Of a DNA stretch of 58,808 nucleotides, positions 8,236 to 17,091 are shown piece after piece. The notes beneath the pieces were generated by a model, which made no database searches, was not told the DNA's origin, and was given only the letters and a program-made list of their open reading frames with translations. Location: the NCBI GenBank assembly GCA_017460065.1, contig JAFUBT010000007.1, positions 1-58,808 on the forward strand, in the 5' to 3' direction. The translations under genes and the position numbers were made by a program. Numbering within the stretch: the stretch's first letter is position 1; every line of letters starts with the position of its first letter. This DNA comes from Candidatus Saccharimonadota bacterium (GTDB lineage Bacteria > Patescibacteriota > Saccharimonadia > Saccharimonadales > Saccharimonadaceae).

Positions 8236-8760
8236 ATGGCAATTAGCAAAGATAAGAAACAACAATTGGTTGCCGACTTAAACGAGTTGCTCAGCGACGC
8301 CAAAATGACCGTTTTTGCAAAATACCAAGGCCTCTCGGTCGCAGAAATGCAAGAACTCCGGGCCGCCGCGCGCGAGCACAACGTCAAAATCAAAATCGTC
8401 AAGAACCGCCTCGTGCGTGTCGCGATGGGTGCTATCGCTGTTTACAAAAACACCGATACCAGCGCACTTGAAGGGCAGTTACTTTATGCCGTCTCTAACG
8501 ACGACGAAGTCGCCCCTGCTCAGGTCCTGGCCAAATTTGCCAAAGATCACGCCGCCCTTGAGCTCAAAGGCGCATTCAGTGGCGAAGGCGCTAATCTCAG
8601 CGAAGACGACGTCAAGGCGCTCTCTCAGCTCCCCAGCAAAGAGCAGCTCATTGGCGAGGTCGTGGATATGCTCCTCAGCCCAGTCAACGACGTTACGAAT
8701 GGTCTTTCTGGCAACTTGCACGCCTTACTTGAAGGCGTTGCCGACAAAGCAACCAATTAA
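8236..8760 (+). CDS. rplJ: 50S ribosomal protein L10
   Basis: 174 residues. The N-terminus MAISKDKKQQLVADLNELL and the core TVFAKYQGLSVAEMQELR with VKIKIVKNRLVRVA are diagnostic of L10. The C-terminal helix that holds L7/L12 dimers is present. L10 is the base of the ribosomal stalk. The start at 8236 is set by AAAGGAGA at 8218-8225; the frame is open further upstream, but that part lies in the leader. It is followed after 28 nt by rplL, as in most bacteria. Confidence 0.97.
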   Translation: MAISKDKKQQLVADLNELLSDAKMTVFAKYQGLSVAEMQELRAAAREHNVKIKIVKNRLVRVAMGAIAVYKNTDTSALEGQLLYAVSNDDEVAPAQVLAKFAKDHAALELKGAFSGEGANLSEDDVKALSQLPSKEQLIGEVVDMLLSPVNDVTNGLSGNLHALLEGVADKATN

Positions 8761-8788
8761 TTATTAAATTTAAATAAAGGAGTCTAAT

Positions 8789-9166
8789 ATGGCTGCTGAT
8801 GTAAAGAAAATCGCAGAGGAATTGGTCAAGCTCACCGTCCTCGAAGTTAACGAGCTAAAGAATGTCCTCAAGGACGAATACGGCATTGAACCAGCTGCAG
8901 CTGCTGTTGCAGTTGCTGGCCCTGCCGCTGATGCCGGCGCTGCCGCCGAAGAGAAGAGCGAATACACCGTCGTTCTGAAAGACGCCGGTGCTCAGAAGAT
9001 CGCCGTTATCAAGGCTGTCAAGGAAGCCACTGGTCTTGGTCTTGGTGAAGCCAAAGCTCTCGTCGACGAAGCTCCATCCAACATCAAAGAAAAAGTCGCC
9101 AAAGATGAAGCCGAGGCTTTGAAGAAAGCCCTCGAAGACGCAGGCGCAACCGTCGAACTCGCTTAA
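8789..9166 (+). CDS. rplL: 50S ribosomal protein L7/L12
   Basis: 125 residues. It has an N-terminal dimerisation helix ([21 protein letters not shown]), an Ala/Pro/Gly-rich hinge (about residues 38-52), and the C-terminal domain [20 protein letters not shown] with [12 protein letters not shown], the factor-binding surface. The hinge [20 protein letters not shown] is typical. AAAGGAG precedes the start by 8 nt. A terminator follows at 9201-9237, closing the operon. Confidence 0.97.
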   Translation: MAADVKKIAEELVKLTVLEVNELKNVLKDEYGIEPAAAAVAVAGPAADAGAAAEEKSEYTVVLKDAGAQKIAVIKAVKEATGLGLGEAKALVDEAPSNIKEKVAKDEAEALKKALEDAGATVELA

Positions 9167-9200
9167 GTTCTATTAATCCAATGGCCAGATTAACATATCG

Positions 9201-9237
9201 CAAAAATAGCCCTTCTGTCGAGGGGCTATTTTTTTGC
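9201..9237 (+). terminator. Terminator of the rplJ-rplL operon
   Basis: AAAAATAGCCC, a 10 nt loop, GGGCTATTTTT continuing into a T run. Confidence 0.9.
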
Positions 9238-9360
9238 TTATACCTACTATCCAATATTTCACGCAACGCACTAAACTGCCCGCAAAAAGTCAATGGTAAA
9301 AAATACAACATTTTGCAGCCGACTCCTGTTTTTGCTGTGGAAAAAATCTTTTTTCTATCA

Positions 9361-9395
9361 TTGACAATCAATCCGACTTTTTTATATCATATACT
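9361..9395 (+). promoter_or_regulatory. Probable promoter of the 9428 gene
   Basis: TTGACA (9361-9366) with TATCAT about 18 bp downstream (9385-9390). The -10 choice is uncertain because TATATC and TATACT overlap it. The 250 bp between rplL and this gene otherwise hold only the rplL terminator and one TGTGGAAAA DnaA-box-like word near 9337. Confidence 0.55.
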
Positions 9396-9427
9396 TAATA
9401 AACACATAAACAGACGGGATGCGAGGT

Positions 9428-9946
9428 ATGTCTGAATTACCAGAAAAACAAATAAAAAGGCTACGCAGTCTTCTTACCGAAGCGGAGACAAATCTTTCTG
9501 CTGCCAAAGAATTACTAACTTCCATGCTAGGCGATGGCGATATTATTACCGCTCCGGCCAGCACCGTGTCCGAAAGCCCAGAGGGCAAAGTCATTGAAGG
9601 CGTCTTTGACGGTCAAATCATGATTGGCCCCGACGGCAAGAACTATCCTGTACCCGCCAACTACGCCAGCAAGTCCAAGCTAGTCGAGGGCGACATTCTC
9701 AAGCTCACCATTGGCGACAACGGCAAATTCCTATACAAACAAATCGGCCCGGTCGAACGCCGCACCGTCATCGGCACGCTTACCAGCCACGACGACCAAT
9801 ATTTTGTCGAAGTTAATGGCAAAGAATACAAAATCCTCTATGCATCAGTCACTTACTTCCGCATTAAGGTCGGCGATCAGGTTACCGTCATTATTCCGGC
9901 CGACAATGAAGACGCCACTTGGGCGGCCGTCGAAGCCAGTCTTTAG
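9428..9946 (+). CDS. Conserved CPR-type hypothetical protein
   Basis: About 172 residues (an alternative ATG at 9419 adds three). The N-terminal 35 residues form a helix (LPEKQIKRLRSLLTEAETNL). The rest is all-beta, with KVIEGVFDGQIMIGPDGKNY, PVPANYASKSKLVEGD and a C-terminal small barrel (EYKILYASVTYFRIKVGDQVTVII). The PVPANYASKSKLVEGD block looks like a strongly conserved patch, and I believe similar proteins occur across CPR genomes, but I cannot check this. The function is unknown; the two small beta-barrels could bind RNA or the ribosome, which is inference only. It lies just after the L10/L12 operon but has its own promoter. Confidence 0.75.
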   Translation: MSELPEKQIKRLRSLLTEAETNLSAAKELLTSMLGDGDIITAPASTVSESPEGKVIEGVFDGQIMIGPDGKNYPVPANYASKSKLVEGDILKLTIGDNGKFLYKQIGPVERRTVIGTLTSHDDQYFVEVNGKEYKILYASVTYFRIKVGDQVTVIIPADNEDATWAAVEASL

Positions 9947-9961
9947 TTTCTCTACTTGTCT

Positions 9962-10327
9962 TTATTCAAGTACACCAGATACAACTGCTGCTTCTACTAG
10001 TGAAACAACTAAGTAAAATACCGCCGTCAAAGCGACTAAACTTAGTGGAATGACCACCTGAAGACTCGAAGCTTTGTACCGCAACATATCGTACAACGCC
10101 ACGCCAAGGGCGCAAATCGCTAGCGCTATCGCAATTACAATCGACACGTAGTCCACATCGTCCCAGCCGCCAGTGATAATTAAGACAAAGTTGAAAAACA
10201 CCACCGCAATCGATACGCCAATCAAAAACATGCGTAGAATGCGCAAAATACGCCGCATATGCGCAATTTGCTTCTTAGTCCTTCTGGATTTTCGGAGGTG
10301 TTTTTTGATCGTTTTGGTTTTTGCCAT
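9962..10327 (-). CDS. Small membrane protein with basic N-terminus
   Basis: A 121-residue protein. Residues 1-30 are very basic (KTKTIKKHLRKSRRTKKQ), followed by three hydrophobic segments (about residues 33-52, 60-80 and 90-112). The family is not recognised. A minus-strand TAGAAT lies 12 nt before the ATG, which would leave a leader of only about 5 nt, so this is a near-leaderless start. It is convergent with the 9428 gene and 16 bp apart. Confidence 0.65.
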   Translation of the reverse strand: MAKTKTIKKHLRKSRRTKKQIAHMRRILRILRMFLIGVSIAVVFFNFVLIITGGWDDVDYVSIVIAIALAICALGVALYDMLRYKASSLQVVIPLSLVALTAVFYLVVSLVEAAVVSGVLE

Positions 10328-10416
10328 GAGCTAACCACCATTCTAGCATAAAATACGCTTATGGTAAAGATATAGACCGCCACATTTTACCTGCAAAAAT
10401 GCTACAATAGACATAG

Positions 10417-11859
10417 ATGAAGGCATTATATCGTCGATATCGGCCGAAGACATTAAGCGAGGTGGTCGGACAAAAACAAATTACCGACGTGCTGGAGCGC
10501 GCTATCCAGAACGACAGAATTGCGCATGCTTATCTTTTTATTGGCCCGCGTGGCACCGGCAAAACCTCTGTAGCACGTATCTTAGCTCACGAGGTTAACG
10601 GCTTTCCCTACGAACTTGAAGACGACTACATCGATATTATCGAAATCGACGCCGCTAGCAACACCGGAGTCGATAATATCCGCGAGCTACGCGAAAAGGC
10701 CAACATTGCCCCCGCTAAAGGCAAGTATAAAGTCTATATTATTGACGAAGTCCATATGTTGTCTAAAAGCGCTTTCAATGCTTTACTCAAGACCCTCGAG
10801 GAACCGCCCGCCCACGTTATCTTTATCATGGCTACTACCGAAAAACACAAAGTTCCTGTTACTATTTTGTCGCGCAGTCAGGTATTTCAATTCCGCCTAG
10901 CCGACCCCGGCACGATGTTCGACCACCTCAAACATATCTGCAAACAAGAGCAGCTCGACATTGCCGACGATGCGCTTCAGCTAGTCGTCCAACGCGGCGG
11001 CGGGTCATACCGCGACTCTCTCTCGTTGCTCGAACAAGTCTCGACGCTCAGCGAGCAAACTGTCACTGCCGAAATTATCACCAATGCGCTCGGCCTGCCA
11101 CAACACGAAGCTCTCCAACAATTACTTTTCCATTACAAGAACAACAATATTCTCGAAGTTCGCAACCATATCGCCGAGCTCGCCAATCAAGGCGTCAAAG
11201 CCGAATTAGTCGCCGAAGAACTCATTCGCGCCATTACGGCCGACCCCGAACCAGCCCTGCTGCCGTTGCTAGATCGGCTCACTAAAATCGAGCCCAACAG
11301 CAGCTACGCCGAAGTCAAGCTACTACTTGCACTCAGTCAGTTTAGCCGCACGGACACGCAGAACAATTTCACGCCCCCCGTTCAATCCGCCGCAACTCCA
11401 ATTATACAAACCAAGACCAGTGCCGCTTCGGCTACAGCCGGCCCAACAATCAGCGCCCCCCTTCCTGCCACACGGCCAGCCGCTACGCCTACTACGCCCA
11501 CGGCCACTACCAACAAGCAGCCTGCAACAACCGCAGCTCAAAACTCCGCCCCCATCAAAACCAATGCTAGTGGCGCCGAAATCTGGCAGCAAATCCACCA
11601 GGCCATCGGCAACCAAGCCAAACAACTCAATAGTTTTCTCAAAAATTCCGATTACGTTCTCAAGGACGGCGTTTTCAAAATCTACACGCGCAGCGACTTT
11701 AAAAAACGCCAATTTGAGAAAAAGCGCGACATTATTGCCGCAGTTATCCCAGAACAGTATAAACTAGAAATAAGCGACGAAACCCTCGAACGCGACTCCG
11801 AGCTGGCCGCCATCGCCGATTTAATGGGTGGGGGAGAGGAGATAGAAATTAATGAGTGA
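10417..11859 (+). CDS. dnaX: DNA polymerase III subunit gamma/tau, zinc module absent
   Basis: 480 residues. The clamp-loader AAA+ module contains the Walker A GPRGTGKTS (residues about 44-52), DAASNTGVDNIRELRE, the Walker B YIIDEVHML, LLKTLEEPP and sensor 1 IMATTEKH. A Pro/Thr/Ala-rich linker (about residues 325-375) precedes a short C-terminal domain. The four-Cys zinc module that normally sits between Walker A and DAASNxGVD is missing: the segment LAHEVNGFPYELEDDYID has no cysteine and is shortened. TACAAT ends 8 nt before the ATG, so the message is probably leaderless. The 3' end overlaps dnaB by 8 nt. Confidence 0.95.
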   Translation: MKALYRRYRPKTLSEVVGQKQITDVLERAIQNDRIAHAYLFIGPRGTGKTSVARILAHEVNGFPYELEDDYIDIIEIDAASNTGVDNIRELREKANIAPAKGKYKVYIIDEVHMLSKSAFNALLKTLEEPPAHVIFIMATTEKHKVPVTILSRSQVFQFRLADPGTMFDHLKHICKQEQLDIADDALQLVVQRGGGSYRDSLSLLEQVSTLSEQTVTAEIITNALGLPQHEALQQLLFHYKNNNILEVRNHIAELANQGVKAELVAEELIRAITADPEPALLPLLDRLTKIEPNSSYAEVKLLLALSQFSRTDTQNNFTPPVQSAATPIIQTKTSAASATAGPTISAPLPATRPAATPTTPTATTNKQPATTAAQNSAPIKTNASGAEIWQQIHQAIGNQAKQLNSFLKNSDYVLKDGVFKIYTRSDFKKRQFEKKRDIIAAVIPEQYKLEISDETLERDSELAAIADLMGGGEEIEINE

Positions 11860-13198
11860 GCCCAAGCGCAACGAGCGTGTTAGCCCCCACGACACAGAAG
11901 CCGAAAAATCCCTCCTTGGCGCCATACTAATTACCGATGAAGTACTCGCCGATGTTACCGAAATTATCAAGCCAAAAGACTTCTACGATGAGCGTCATCG
12001 ACATATTTTTGACGCTATGTGGTCGCTTTATGAGCGCCGTCGGCCAGTCGATTTGCTAACCGTTAAAGATGAGCTCAAACGCAAAAAAACCACCGAAAAA
12101 GCCGGTGGCGCCGCCTATCTCACCAATCTCGCCAGCTATGTTCCCACAGCTGCGCACGCCAAAGCTTATGCCGAAATTATTAATGACGCCGCTTTACGTC
12201 GCCGCCTCATCGGTGCCGCAGCCGAAATCAATGAACGCGCCTACGACACCGAACATGAAATCGTCGAAGTTGTCGGCCTAGCCGAAAAAACCCTTTTTGA
12301 AGTTTCACAAGATAACATTCGTAGCGACTTGGTGCCAATTTCTGACCTCTTATCCGAAACTTTCGACCGTCTCGAAGAGCTTAACGAAAACAAGGGCTCA
12401 ATTGCCGGCCTGAAAACCGGCTACCCAGACATCGACCGCACAACTGCCGGTCTCCACCAATCCGACCTATTAATTCTGGCCGCCCGCCCAGCAATGGGTA
12501 AAACCGCCTTAGCGCTCAATATGGCCCGCAACGTAGCGCAAATCAACCAAAAAGCCGTCCTCATCTTCTCGCTCGAGATGAGCAAGGAGCAGCTCGTCAA
12601 CCGCATGCTATCAGACATCTCCGGCGTCGGCGGCTTCAAGCTCGAAACCGGCAATTTCGACGATAGCGATTTTGAAAAAATCTCCGAAGCCATGAACGAG
12701 CTCTCGCAGCTGCCTATCTTCATCGATGATACGCCAGGTATGACTATTATGGAGATGCGCACTAAGGCGCGCCGCGTTGCTCACGAACACGACCTCGGCA
12801 TGATCGTAGTTGACTACCTGCAGCTAATGTCCGGCTCCTCTAAACGTTCCATGGACAACCGCGTCCAGGAAATCTCCGAAATCTCCCGTGGCCTCAAGCT
12901 CATCGCGCGCGAACTCAAGGTGCCAGTCATCGCCTTGTCGCAACTCTCGCGTAGTGTAGAAAGCCGTGAAAGCAAAATCCCGATGTTGTCCGACTTACGT
13001 GAATCCGGCTCTATCGAGCAAGACGCCGATATCGTTATGTTCTTGTACCGCGAGGACTACTATGACAAAGAGACCGAACGGCAAAATATCGCCGACCTTT
13101 TCATCGCCAAGCATCGCCGTGGTGCCACTGGCCAAATCGAACTCTACTTCGACAAAGAGCGCGTCCGCTTCATGTCACTCGATAACAAGCACCAATAA
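11852..13198 (+). CDS. dnaB: Replicative DNA helicase DnaB
   Basis: 448 residues. The N-terminal helical domain starts RVSPHDTEAEKSLLGAIL, the primase-interacting DnaB signature. The RecA-like motor carries Walker A RPAMGKTAL (near residue 212), FSLEMSKEQL, Walker B MIVVDYLQLM and the H4 region DLRESGSIEQDADIVMFLYR. The helicase unwinds DNA at the replication fork. Its start overlaps the dnaX stop by 8 nt, so clamp-loader and helicase synthesis are translationally coupled. No intein is present. Confidence 0.97.
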   Translation: MSEPKRNERVSPHDTEAEKSLLGAILITDEVLADVTEIIKPKDFYDERHRHIFDAMWSLYERRRPVDLLTVKDELKRKKTTEKAGGAAYLTNLASYVPTAAHAKAYAEIINDAALRRRLIGAAAEINERAYDTEHEIVEVVGLAEKTLFEVSQDNIRSDLVPISDLLSETFDRLEELNENKGSIAGLKTGYPDIDRTTAGLHQSDLLILAARPAMGKTALALNMARNVAQINQKAVLIFSLEMSKEQLVNRMLSDISGVGGFKLETGNFDDSDFEKISEAMNELSQLPIFIDDTPGMTIMEMRTKARRVAHEHDLGMIVVDYLQLMSGSSKRSMDNRVQEISEISRGLKLIARELKVPVIALSQLSRSVESRESKIPMLSDLRESGSIEQDADIVMFLYREDYYDKETERQNIADLFIAKHRRGATGQIELYFDKERVRFMSLDNKHQ

Positions 13199-13239
13199 GC
13201 AGCTAGAACAATCATGGCAATTATGCTAATATGAGTGCA

Positions 13240-14769
13240 GTGAAAAAACGCACAAAACAATCCTTTTTGTATCGCAATCGTTTCATTATTGGCTATACTT
13301 TGTTGATTTTTGCCTTCTTTTCACTATTGAGTATCTTACCAAATATCGCTCCGCACGGGCTCAGTGCCGCCGAAATGGACTCTGTCGTTCAGGCTAGTGA
13401 AATCAAGGCAAATTTTATCTCCGAGGGTGAAGTCGTTAATTTACCATATCTGCTCATTCAAAAAGCCTCCATCAGCTTACTCGGACTTTCACTTTATTCC
13501 ATCAAACTACCGTCTATCATCTTTGCCACTTTTGCGGCATTTTTCATTATTCTATTACTCAACCGCTGGTTTAAGTCGGATGTCGCCGTCATTGGCTCTA
13601 TCTTCACCACCTTGTCTACGGCCTTTTTGTTCCTCGCAGGCAGCGGCACGCCCGCTATTATGTATATTTTTTGGCTTGCACTGATTTTGTGGCTTGGCTC
13701 CAAAATTGTCGGCAATCGACACATCCATCCATTATTGGTCGTGTCATTCGTGATAGCCGTCGCTCTTTCAATCTATACCCCGCACATGTTCTACGTCGCA
13801 CTATGCATCGCGTTAGCCGGCCTCATTCACCCACATCTACGCTTCTCACTCAAACAAATCAAAACCCACCAATTGATTATCAACATTGCTATTGCCACCG
13901 TCCTGCTTGCGCCACTCGTAATTGCCTGCTGTTTTAAGCACAGCGTTATCGCCGATCTCATCTTCATGCACGATTTCAGCCTGCGCGCCATCACCGAAAA
14001 TATTTCGACCGCTTTTGCGCCGTTCTTTTCGTTTAGTATGGCTTATGACAGCATCTATCTGGCGCCACTATTCGGCCTTGCGACTGTTGCCCTGATGCTT
14101 ATCGGCGCGCTTGCATCGGTTGGCAAACTGTTTACCTCGCGTAATACCGTCGTTAGCCTACTAATCATCTTCGCCATCATCTTCTCGGGGCTAAATCCAT
14201 CCATTGCTATTTCCATCATCATGCCATTTGCAATTTTGAGCTCAGCCGGCATCGAGTCGATCATTGAAAAATGGCACTCCCTCTTTCCCGAAAACCCGTA
14301 CGCACACGCCCTAGGCACATTACCGGTAGTTGTTGTGGTGGCGATGATTCTGGTGTCTGGCCTGTCGCATTTTATCAACGGCTACCGTTATTCACCACGC
14401 GTTGCTAATAATTTTAATAACGACATCAGTTATATCAAAGACAATCTTGATAGCGGCTCGGTGCTTATCGTCAAAGCCGAAGACCGCAACTATAGCTTCT
14501 ATAAGCTCCTCGAAGACTACAACAGTATTACCGTCTTAACAGAACTACCTAATCGCAACGACCTCACCGTTGCATATTTAGGCCAGTCCGCCTCCGATGA
14601 CGAACTGGAGTTACAGAGAATCATCACGTCGCCAAAATCACGGAATTCTGATAGACTATACATATATCACAAAATCACTAAAGAAAAATCGGGAGAACAC
14701 ACAGATGGGTCAAGCGATGGATCAGATGAAAATGCTGAATCAGGCGCGCAAGCTCCAGAAGGAACTTAA
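13240..14769 (+). CDS. Multi-pass membrane glycosyltransferase-like protein
   Basis: About 509 residues with an N-terminal membrane helix and roughly ten further hydrophobic helices, ending in a soluble domain (residues about 400-480) and a low-complexity tail. The first loop (AEMDSVVQASEI) and the helix pattern resemble the GT-C/ArnT-PMT superfamily, though the DE motif is not clear, so I call only the superfamily. An ATG at 13231 is in frame, but TAATAT (13227-13232) overlaps it and ends exactly 7 nt before the in-frame GTG at 13240; by the leaderless rule GTG is the start. The last 65 nt overlap ybaB in another frame. Confidence 0.7.
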   Translation: MKKRTKQSFLYRNRFIIGYTLLIFAFFSLLSILPNIAPHGLSAAEMDSVVQASEIKANFISEGEVVNLPYLLIQKASISLLGLSLYSIKLPSIIFATFAAFFIILLLNRWFKSDVAVIGSIFTTLSTAFLFLAGSGTPAIMYIFWLALILWLGSKIVGNRHIHPLLVVSFVIAVALSIYTPHMFYVALCIALAGLIHPHLRFSLKQIKTHQLIINIAIATVLLAPLVIACCFKHSVIADLIFMHDFSLRAITENISTAFAPFFSFSMAYDSIYLAPLFGLATVALMLIGALASVGKLFTSRNTVVSLLIIFAIIFSGLNPSIAISIIMPFAILSSAGIESIIEKWHSLFPENPYAHALGTLPVVVVVAMILVSGLSHFINGYRYSPRVANNFNNDISYIKDNLDSGSVLIVKAEDRNYSFYKLLEDYNSITVLTELPNRNDLTVAYLGQSASDDELELQRIITSPKSRNSDRLYIYHKITKEKSGEHTDGSSDGSDENAESGAQAPEGT

Positions 14770-15007
14770 GAACGAAATTGTCGAAGTTGAAGCCGGCGAT
14801 GGCGCCGTAGTTATTCAAATTACCGGCGAGCTAAAAATCAAAAAGGTCAGCCTCGACCCAGAAAAAATCGATTTTGACGACATGCCAGAGCTCGAACGCT
14901 GGATTGAAAATGCTTTTCGCGACGGCTACGCCAAAGCACAGGAAATTGCTACCGACAAAATGAAGCCCCTCATGGGTATTCTCGGCGGTGGCGGCTTCGG
15001 AATGTAA
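14705..15007 (+). CDS. YbaB/EbfC family nucleoid-associated protein
   Basis: 100 residues. MLNQARKLQKELKNEIVEVEAG followed by VQITGELKIKKVSLDPEKID is the YbaB/EbfC pattern, and the Gly/Met-rich end GGGGFGM is typical. Dimers of this family bind DNA and bend it. GGGAGA at 14691-14696 supports the ATG at 14705. Its 5' part lies inside the end of the membrane-protein gene, and recR starts 3 nt after its stop. The ybaB-recR pair is conserved widely, often downstream of dnaX, as in this neighbourhood. Confidence 0.93.
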   Translation: MGQAMDQMKMLNQARKLQKELKNEIVEVEAGDGAVVIQITGELKIKKVSLDPEKIDFDDMPELERWIENAFRDGYAKAQEIATDKMKPLMGILGGGGFGM

Positions 15008-15010
15008 GTT

Positions 15011-15616
15011 ATGCTCCCCGAAGCTCTGAACGATTTGATTGAAGCGCTGGGGCGCTTGCCAGGCGTCGGCCCGCGCACGGCCGAGCGTTACGCCTATTTT
15101 TTGCTAAAGTCCGATCAGAGCATCGCATATAATTTAGCCGCCGCACTGAGCGTCCTACACGACAGCGTCAAAAACTGCCCCAAAACTTTTGCCATTATGG
15201 ATGCGGCAGAAGAGTTTTCGCCTTTATATACCGACCCCAGCCGCGATAAAACCACCGTCATGGTCGTCGAAGAGCCACTCGACATTTATGCTATCGAACG
15301 CACCAAGTCTTTTGCTGGCACTTACCACGTACTAGGCGGAGCCATTTCGCCCATGGACGGCATTACGGCCGATAAATTACATATCACCGAGCTAATCCAG
15401 CGCATCGCCGATGACGACGTTGACGAAATCATCATCGCCACCAACCCCTCCGTAGAGGGGGAATCTACCGCCGTTCTACTCGACAAACTTTTGCACGATA
15501 AATACCCAACGCTAAACATCACACGTTTAGCGCGTGGTCTGCCGTTGGGCGTTTCGCTCGAATACGCCGACCAAATCACCCTTACCTCGGCGCTCAAAAA
15601 CCGCACCCAGCTCTAA
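15011..15616 (+). CDS. recR: Recombination protein RecR, zinc finger lost
   Basis: 201 residues. The helix-hairpin-helix LIEALGRLPGVGPRTAERYA is at residues 7-26. The Toprim domain contains MVVEEPLDIYAIERT, YHVLGGAISPMDGI and ATNPSVEGESTAVLL. The Walker-like C-terminus ARGLPLGVSLEYADQITL is intact. Normal RecR has a four-Cys zinc finger (CxxC..CxxC) between HhH and Toprim; here only one Cys remains (NCPKTF) and the others are replaced (IMDAAEEFSPLYTDPSRD). RecR loads RecA at gaps with RecO/RecF. It starts 3 nt after ybaB. Confidence 0.95.
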   Translation: MLPEALNDLIEALGRLPGVGPRTAERYAYFLLKSDQSIAYNLAAALSVLHDSVKNCPKTFAIMDAAEEFSPLYTDPSRDKTTVMVVEEPLDIYAIERTKSFAGTYHVLGGAISPMDGITADKLHITELIQRIADDDVDEIIIATNPSVEGESTAVLLDKLLHDKYPTLNITRLARGLPLGVSLEYADQITLTSALKNRTQL

Positions 15617-15618
15617 GC

Positions 15619-16959
15619 CTAAGCTGCGCCACCTGGCAGGGGGAAGCGCAGAGCCAACGCGCGCACTTCTTCGCGCAGTACAGCATATTCCGCTACATCG
15701 CGCCGCCCAACGCAAATCTCGGCACATTTTTGTAGCCAATCGGCAATTTGCTCCATTTCAGCTGGGCTCAAACCGCGCGTCGTCAGCGCCGGCGTCCCCA
15801 AACGCACGCCCGACGGCTCAAAAGCCTTCCGCGTATCGTTCGGAATCGCGTTAGCATTCAAGGTCAAGCCAATTTTATCTAAGCTCCGCTCGAATGTTTT
15901 GCCGTCTATGCCGTAAGATTCAATCATATTTATCAATATTAGGTGGTTTTCTGTACCGCCGCCAATTAACTGGAAGCCCCGCTCTTGCAGCGCAATCGCC
16001 AAACTCTTAGCGTTCGCAACCACACGCCGCGCATAATCTTTGAATTCGGGTTGTAAAGCCTCGTGGAACGCGACTGCTTTGGCGGCAATAACATGCTCCA
16101 GAGGACCGCCTTGCGTCCCCGGAAAAACCGCGCGGTCGATTAAAGTCGGGATATTCTCCAAGCGGTATTCTGGTCGCCGTAATGGGTTACTAACTTTCCC
16201 CTTGCTCAGAATCAGTCCGCCCCGTGGGCCACGCAGCGTCTTGTGCGTCGTCGTAGTCATCACATGAAAGCCGAAATCGAGCGGATTCGGATGCACGTCA
16301 CCAGCAATTAACCCAGCCACGTGCGCCATATCCGCCATCAATAAACACTGCGACACCTGCCGACCAATCTCGACTACCCGAGCAAAATCCGGCAACTTCG
16401 TAAAAGCAGAGTATCCTACTAGAATAATCTTCGGCCGATGCTCCTGCGCCAAGCGCGCTAACTCGTCGTAATCGATATCGCCGTCCGCTCGTGTATGGTA
16501 ATTCACGAAATGATAAATTCGCGCGCTCTGCGTCACGGCTGCGCCATGCGTCAAGTGGCCACCGTGCCCCAAGTCCATCGCCAGCACCGTGTCGCCTGGT
16601 TCTAGCCATGCATGATAAACCGCATTATTCGCCTGCGCACCAGAATGCGGCTGAACATTCGCATGATCCGCGCGGAACAACCGCCGCGCCCGCGCAATCG
16701 CTAAACGCTCTATTTTATTAACATTCTCTTGTCCGCCATAGTATCGGAAGTCGGCACCCGTTGCATCCACCACTGCGTCATCGCTCCCATCCAGGGCGGC
16801 AAAGTTCGGATAACCTTCAGAATACTTATTCGTCAGGACCGAAGCCATGCTATCGAGCACCTGTTGCGACACGTAGTTTTCACTCGGGATCAATTCTAAG
16901 CCTTCACATTGACGCTGGTATTCGGCTTTTATCAAATTAGCCACAATCTTATCTGTCAT
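15619..16959 (-). CDS. glyA: Serine hydroxymethyltransferase
   Basis: 446 residues. It has ENYVSQQVLDSMASVLTNKY, GYPNFAALDGSD, the folate/PLP region HSGAQANNAVYHAWLEPGDTV, and the PLP-lysine motif TTTTHKTLRGPRGG. It interconverts serine and glycine and supplies one-carbon units on tetrahydrofolate. The usual YPxxR signature region reads GYPNFAALDGSDDAVVDATGADFRYYGGQ, a slightly altered stretch compared with the common family text (GYPGxRYYGGC). TATACT on the minus strand ends 10 nt before the ATG at 16959. The gene is convergent with recR, with only 2 bp between the stops. Confidence 0.95.
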   Translation of the reverse strand: MTDKIVANLIKAEYQRQCEGLELIPSENYVSQQVLDSMASVLTNKYSEGYPNFAALDGSDDAVVDATGADFRYYGGQENVNKIERLAIARARRLFRADHANVQPHSGAQANNAVYHAWLEPGDTVLAMDLGHGGHLTHGAAVTQSARIYHFVNYHTRADGDIDYDELARLAQEHRPKIILVGYSAFTKLPDFARVVEIGRQVSQCLLMADMAHVAGLIAGDVHPNPLDFGFHVMTTTTHKTLRGPRGGLILSKGKVSNPLRRPEYRLENIPTLIDRAVFPGTQGGPLEHVIAAKAVAFHEALQPEFKDYARRVVANAKSLAIALQERGFQLIGGGTENHLILINMIESYGIDGKTFERSLDKIGLTLNANAIPNDTRKAFEPSGVRLGTPALTTRGLSPAEMEQIADWLQKCAEICVGRRDVAEYAVLREEVRALALRFPLPGGAA

Positions 16960-17019
16960 AATTCACTTTAGTATAAAACATAATTACAGTTTTAGCCATC
17001 TGGGGGCAGGGCAGTAATC

Positions 17020-17048
17020 TTGCTTTTTCCATGTTTTTGTGATATAAT
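17020..17048 (+). promoter_or_regulatory. Promoter of the Gly/Pro-rich protein gene
   Basis: TTGCTT (17020-17025), 17 bp, TATAAT (17043-17048). The leader is about 37 nt and carries GAGGAGGGG. Confidence 0.8.
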
Positions 17049-17091
17049 AAAGGAATTAGTCATTCCGTATTGTGTGAGAGGAGGGGATCGC

